Source of the DNA: Bacillota bacterium
Lineage (GTDB): Bacteria; Bacillota; Clostridia; TANB77; UBA1234
Length of the DNA stretch: 64,000 nucleotides
NCBI GenBank assembly: GCA_016280725.1
Contig: JAEEHF010000105.1
Span: forward strand, 1-64,000
Direction of reading: 5' to 3'
The notes below the pieces were generated by a model. That model worked only from the letters and a program-made list of their open reading frames with translations, was not told the origin of the DNA and did no database searches. Within the stretch, counting starts at the first letter, position 1; each line of letters begins with the position of its first letter. Shown here piece after piece: positions 61,234 through 64,000 of this stretch. A program made the translations under genes and the position numbers.

Positions 61234-62160
61234 ATGAATAATATAAATAAAATTCCAATCTTTTTTGCAGTTGATGATGGCTATATACCATTTTTATCTG
61301 TTACATTAGCAAGTCTTTGCAAGAATTGCTCCAAAGACAATTTGTACCTTATAAAAGTGTTATATAACAATATATCAGACTTTAATATTAAGAGAATAAT
61401 GAAACATGAAACGGAAAATATAAAAATAGAGTTCGTGAATGTCACAAATCACATGGAAAGAATATCAAATAAGCTATACACAAGAGACTATTATTCAAAA
61501 TCTACATATTTTAGGCTATTTATTGCTGACTTGTTCCCAGAGTTTAATAAAGCTTTATATCTAGACAGTGATATTGCAATTTTGTCTGATATTGCAGATT
61601 TATATAATATAGATATTGGCGATAACCTAGTAGGTGCTGCTCCAGATGGTGTAATACAAACGACATTTGAATTCCAAGAGTATGCTGAAAAAGTTGTTGG
61701 AGTTAACAATTATAAGAATTATTTTAATGCGGGAATTCTAATAATGAATCTTAGGGAAATGAGAAGATGCGACTTTCAAGGAAAATTTGTTTATCTTCTT
61801 GATACAATTAAGTTTAAAGTTGCACAGGACCAAGACTACCTAAATAGAATTTGCAAGGGAAGAGTAAAAATAATAAGTGATACGTGGGATAAGATGCCTT
61901 TTAAAGAATTATATAATGAAGGCGAAAAGATTAACTTGATTCACTATAATTTATCACTTAAACCGTGGCACTACGATGGTATTTTATATGAAGAGTATTT
62001 TTGGGAATATGCCAAAGAAACAGAGTATTATAATGAAATATTAAAAATGAAAAGTGATTATACAAATGACGAAAAAGAAAAAGACACAGAAGCATATGAA
62101 GGACTAAAAAAGCTTGCTGTAATAGAAGCAGGGTGTGTTGGGGACGATAGAGTTAAATAA
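61234..62160 (+). CDS. GT8 glycosyltransferase (second copy in operon)
   Basis: 308 residues. IPIFFAVDDGYIPFLSVTLA at the N-terminus, KALYLDSDIAILSDIADLYN with the D-x-D that binds the metal-nucleotide sugar (about residue 110), NYFNAGILIMNL and the C-terminal IHYNLSLKPWHY motif of GT8 LPS-galactosyltransferase-type enzymes. Begins 2 bases after the previous stop. Both GT8 enzymes probably build one glycan or glycolipid. Confidence 0.93.
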   Translation: MNNINKIPIFFAVDDGYIPFLSVTLASLCKNCSKDNLYLIKVLYNNISDFNIKRIMKHETENIKIEFVNVTNHMERISNKLYTRDYYSKSTYFRLFIADLFPEFNKALYLDSDIAILSDIADLYNIDIGDNLVGAAPDGVIQTTFEFQEYAEKVVGVNNYKNYFNAGILIMNLREMRRCDFQGKFVYLLDTIKFKVAQDQDYLNRICKGRVKIISDTWDKMPFKELYNEGEKINLIHYNLSLKPWHYDGILYEEYFWEYAKETEYYNEILKMKSDYTNDEKEKDTEAYEGLKKLAVIEAGCVGDDRVK

Positions 62161-62177
62161 TTATTTGAGGTGATAAT

Positions 62178-63146
62178 ATGCCAAAAAAGAAAATATCTGA
62201 CTTTTTAGGAAATCAAAAATTCAATGTTGAAGTAAGCGTAAATGATGGTGAGACAAGTGTAAAAATGTCTGATAGTAATGTGCCTGAAAAAGCAAAAGAT
62301 AGATTAGAAGTATTAGAATTAATGAAAGAATATGAAAAAGAAGGAAAGTTTGACGTTGACTTAGAAAAAGATCCTCCAACTATTGTTCTTACTCCAGGTC
62401 AAGTAGATTATCTTCGTAAGAAGTACCTAAGCAAGGTTAAAACGAAAGTTGCATATTCAGTTGGAAAGCAATTTTTTAATTCAATGCTTAAAAATAATAA
62501 GATAATTATAAAGAAAATAAATGGACTAGAAAATTGGAATGAAATCAAATCTGGAGCAATCGTAACCTGCAATCACTTTAATCCTTTTGATTGTTTTACA
62601 ATCGAAAAGGTTTTTAGAGACACAGTTCATTATAAAAATAAAAAGTATCTATATAAAGTAATTAGAGAAGGAAACTATACAAATTTTCCGGGTTTTTATG
62701 GCTTTTTAATGAGAAACTGTTATACTATGCCTTTATCAAGTAATAAGCATGTTATGATGGAGTTTTTGGACGCGCAAAGTGAAGCACTTCAATCAGGAGA
62801 TTTTATTTTGATGTATCCAGAACAAAGTCTTTGGTGGAACTATAGAAAACCAAAGCCACTTAAAGATGGTGCATACAAAATTGCAGTAAAGAATAAAGTT
62901 CCAGTTCTTCCTATATTTATAACTATGGAAGATAGTGATTATATTGGATTTGATGGTTTTCCTATACAGGAGTATACAGTAAATATCCTTCCAGCGATTT
63001 ATCCAAGTGGAGGTCTTTCAGATAGAGAAAACGCAATCAACATGAAGAATACTAATTATGAAATGTGGAAGGACACATACGAGGATTTTTACCATGAGCC
63101 ATTAAAGTATACAACTGATCCAGCAAAACTAAAGGAGTTGTTATAG
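62178..63146 (+). CDS. PlsC-type lysophospholipid acyltransferase
   Basis: 322 residues. The catalytic motif NHFNPFD (N-H-x4-D, about residue 133) and MYPEQSLWW (P-E-x-S substrate loop, about 213) define the glycerol-phosphate/lysophosphatidate acyltransferase family. An N-terminal ~85-residue charged extension precedes it; there is no clear transmembrane segment, so association with the membrane is peripheral. In the GT8 operon. Confidence 0.88.
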   Translation: MPKKKISDFLGNQKFNVEVSVNDGETSVKMSDSNVPEKAKDRLEVLELMKEYEKEGKFDVDLEKDPPTIVLTPGQVDYLRKKYLSKVKTKVAYSVGKQFFNSMLKNNKIIIKKINGLENWNEIKSGAIVTCNHFNPFDCFTIEKVFRDTVHYKNKKYLYKVIREGNYTNFPGFYGFLMRNCYTMPLSSNKHVMMEFLDAQSEALQSGDFILMYPEQSLWWNYRKPKPLKDGAYKIAVKNKVPVLPIFITMEDSDYIGFDGFPIQEYTVNILPAIYPSGGLSDRENAINMKNTNYEMWKDTYEDFYHEPLKYTTDPAKLKELL

Positions 63147-63149
63147 GTA

Positions 63150-63938
63150 TTGAAAGCAAATTCTATGCCAAAAGTTATATATTATGAAAATGAATTAGAA
63201 GATGAATTTTCAACTGCCAAAATAAAGCCTGATGTCGTTGATGAAAATTATAAATACATTCATAAAAATATTTTTTGGAGGATAGGGGAAGCTTTTGTTT
63301 ATGTTATTTCATTGCCAATTAAGTTTCTTACTCCTAAAGTAAAATTCAAAATAAAATATGTTGGAAAAGAAAACGTAAAACCATATAAGGATACAGGCTA
63401 TTTTATTTATGCAAATCATACACAGCCATTTTTAGACACGTTTATTCCTACAAATCATATTTTTTCAAAAGGTAATGCATTAATTGTAAATCCTGAGAAT
63501 GTTTCTATGAAAGGAATGAAGACATTAGTTAAAATGCTTCATGCAATTCCAATCCCAAATAGAATAAATGGAATGAAGAATTTTTTAGAGGCAATTAATT
63601 ATTATATAAAAGATAAAAGATATGCTGTAACTATTTATCCAGAAGCACATATTTGGCCATTTTGCACGTGGATTAGAAACTTTAGGGATGTATCATTTAA
63701 ATATCCAATTAAACTAAATGTGCCTTCATTTTGCGTGACGAATACGTATCACAAATACAAGGGAAGAGAAGACAAAGTACAGATTATATCATATCTTGAT
63801 GGGCCTTTTTTGCCAGATGAGAAAATAGAGAATTTAAAAGAAAGACAAAAAGATTTAAGAGACCGAATATTTGAAAAAATGCGTGAAAGAGCAAATGAGA
63901 GCGACATTTGTGTCGTTAAATATGTGAAAAAACAATGA
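63150..63938 (+). CDS. PlsC-like acyltransferase (second copy in operon)
   Basis: 262 residues. ANHTQPFLDTFIP is the N-H-x4-D motif (about residue 90), and TIYPEAHIWPFCTW the P-E-A-H substrate motif (about residue 164). One amphipathic or membrane segment near residues 45-60 (IGEAFVYVISLPIKFL). TTG start 3 bases after the previous gene; the first ~15 residues are uncertain. Two acyltransferases and two glycosyltransferases in one operon suggest synthesis or remodelling of a glycolipid or lipoteichoic-type anchor; inference. Confidence 0.88.
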   Translation: MKANSMPKVIYYENELEDEFSTAKIKPDVVDENYKYIHKNIFWRIGEAFVYVISLPIKFLTPKVKFKIKYVGKENVKPYKDTGYFIYANHTQPFLDTFIPTNHIFSKGNALIVNPENVSMKGMKTLVKMLHAIPIPNRINGMKNFLEAINYYIKDKRYAVTIYPEAHIWPFCTWIRNFRDVSFKYPIKLNVPSFCVTNTYHKYKGREDKVQIISYLDGPFLPDEKIENLKERQKDLRDRIFEKMRERANESDICVVKYVKKQ

Positions 63939-63946
63939 AAACTTTT

Positions 63947-63994
63947 GGGGACACGACGGTTAGGATTTTTATTTGCCCTGACCATCGTGTCCCC
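63947..63994. repeat. REP-like palindrome GGGGACACGACGGT
   Basis: Arms 63947-63960 and 63981-63994 are near-perfect inverse copies (one G-T), starting 9 bases after the last gene and probably acting as its terminator. Same family as 52277 and 30621. Confidence 0.8.
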
Positions 63995-64000
63995 CAACGG

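Noticed and set aside
1..64000. CRISPR array, prophage, IS element or plasmid backbone
   Set aside because: No regularly spaced direct repeats with unique spacers, no transposase, integrase, capsid or replication genes were seen; repeats present are tandem protein-coding repeats or small palindromes.

Overview
The window (about 32% G+C) reads as the chromosome of a low-GC Gram-positive, most likely an uncultured gut-type clostridium. The evidence is: strong AGGAGG ribosome-binding sites with many GTG/TTG starts, sigma-A promoters (TTGACA-N17-TATAAT type), three S-layer-homology (SLH) surface proteins, lipoproteins with Gram-positive lipoboxes, a tsaE-tsaB-rimI operon, a LexA-type box before a UmuC/YolD pair, and tRNA genes with encoded CCA. 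There is no phage or plasmid backbone, no IS transposase and no CRISPR array.

Layout. 0-6.4 kb: inorganic pyrophosphatase, EamA transporter, J-domain protein, two tandem MgtE magnesium channels, CutA, Nudix hydrolase. 6.4-20 kb: a surface/accessory block with a 1,406-residue SLH protein, small membrane and zinc-ribbon proteins, a SPASM radical SAM enzyme overlapping a membrane protein, a tandemly duplicated zinc-ribbon membrane protein, an internally duplicated lipoprotein and an Ltp-repeat protein. 20-21 kb: a stand-alone EF-Tu domain II protein amid tRNA remnants, then tRNA-Gln and tRNA-His. 21-31 kb: tsaE-tsaB-rimI, a Lon-like protease, MscS, an MFS exporter with an attenuator-like leader, ABC-F. 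31-37 kb: CDF transporter, UmuC/YolD, small membrane proteins. 37-52 kb: SLH/BspA-like protein, lipoproteins, SLH-transglutaminase, DUF362 ferredoxin, alpha-2-macroglobulin-like lipoprotein, TetR. 52-64 kb: nucleotidase, MmcQ/YjbR protein, 2H phosphoesterase, a YtrA-type ABC operon with its own palindromic operator, a UPF0104 membrane protein, and an operon of two GT8 glycosyltransferases and two acyltransferases.

The most striking result concerns one codon. In the AT-rich native genes I found the codon CGG in frame at only eight places. In seven of them, reading on in frame gives a truncated or absurd end, whereas skipping the single C and reading the next triplet (always GGN, Gly) restores a full-length, family-conserved protein: zinc-ribbon protein at 16452, ABC-F at 29351(-), zinc-ribbon protein at 34561(-), GntR/YtrA at 58280, UPF0104 twice at 58538 and 58641, GT8 at codon 8 at 60421. 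The eighth (45366) precedes a stop by one codon. I saw no other frameshift in the window. This is what an unassigned or hungry CGG codon with tolerated +1 frameshifting would produce.

A second class of genes is scattered between the native operons: 5212, 12612, 13082/13591, 21143, 27376, 35197 and probably 54098. They are GC-richer, form single-gene or short units with their own consensus promoter and terminator, and carry eleven CGG codons that read as ordinary arginine (for example in the MFS motif GYIADRFDRK). A +1 slip at them would destroy the proteins. The two classes make opposite demands on CGG decoding; whether this is foreign DNA, a conditional tRNA-Arg(CCG), or an artefact of sequencing is the key question this window raises.
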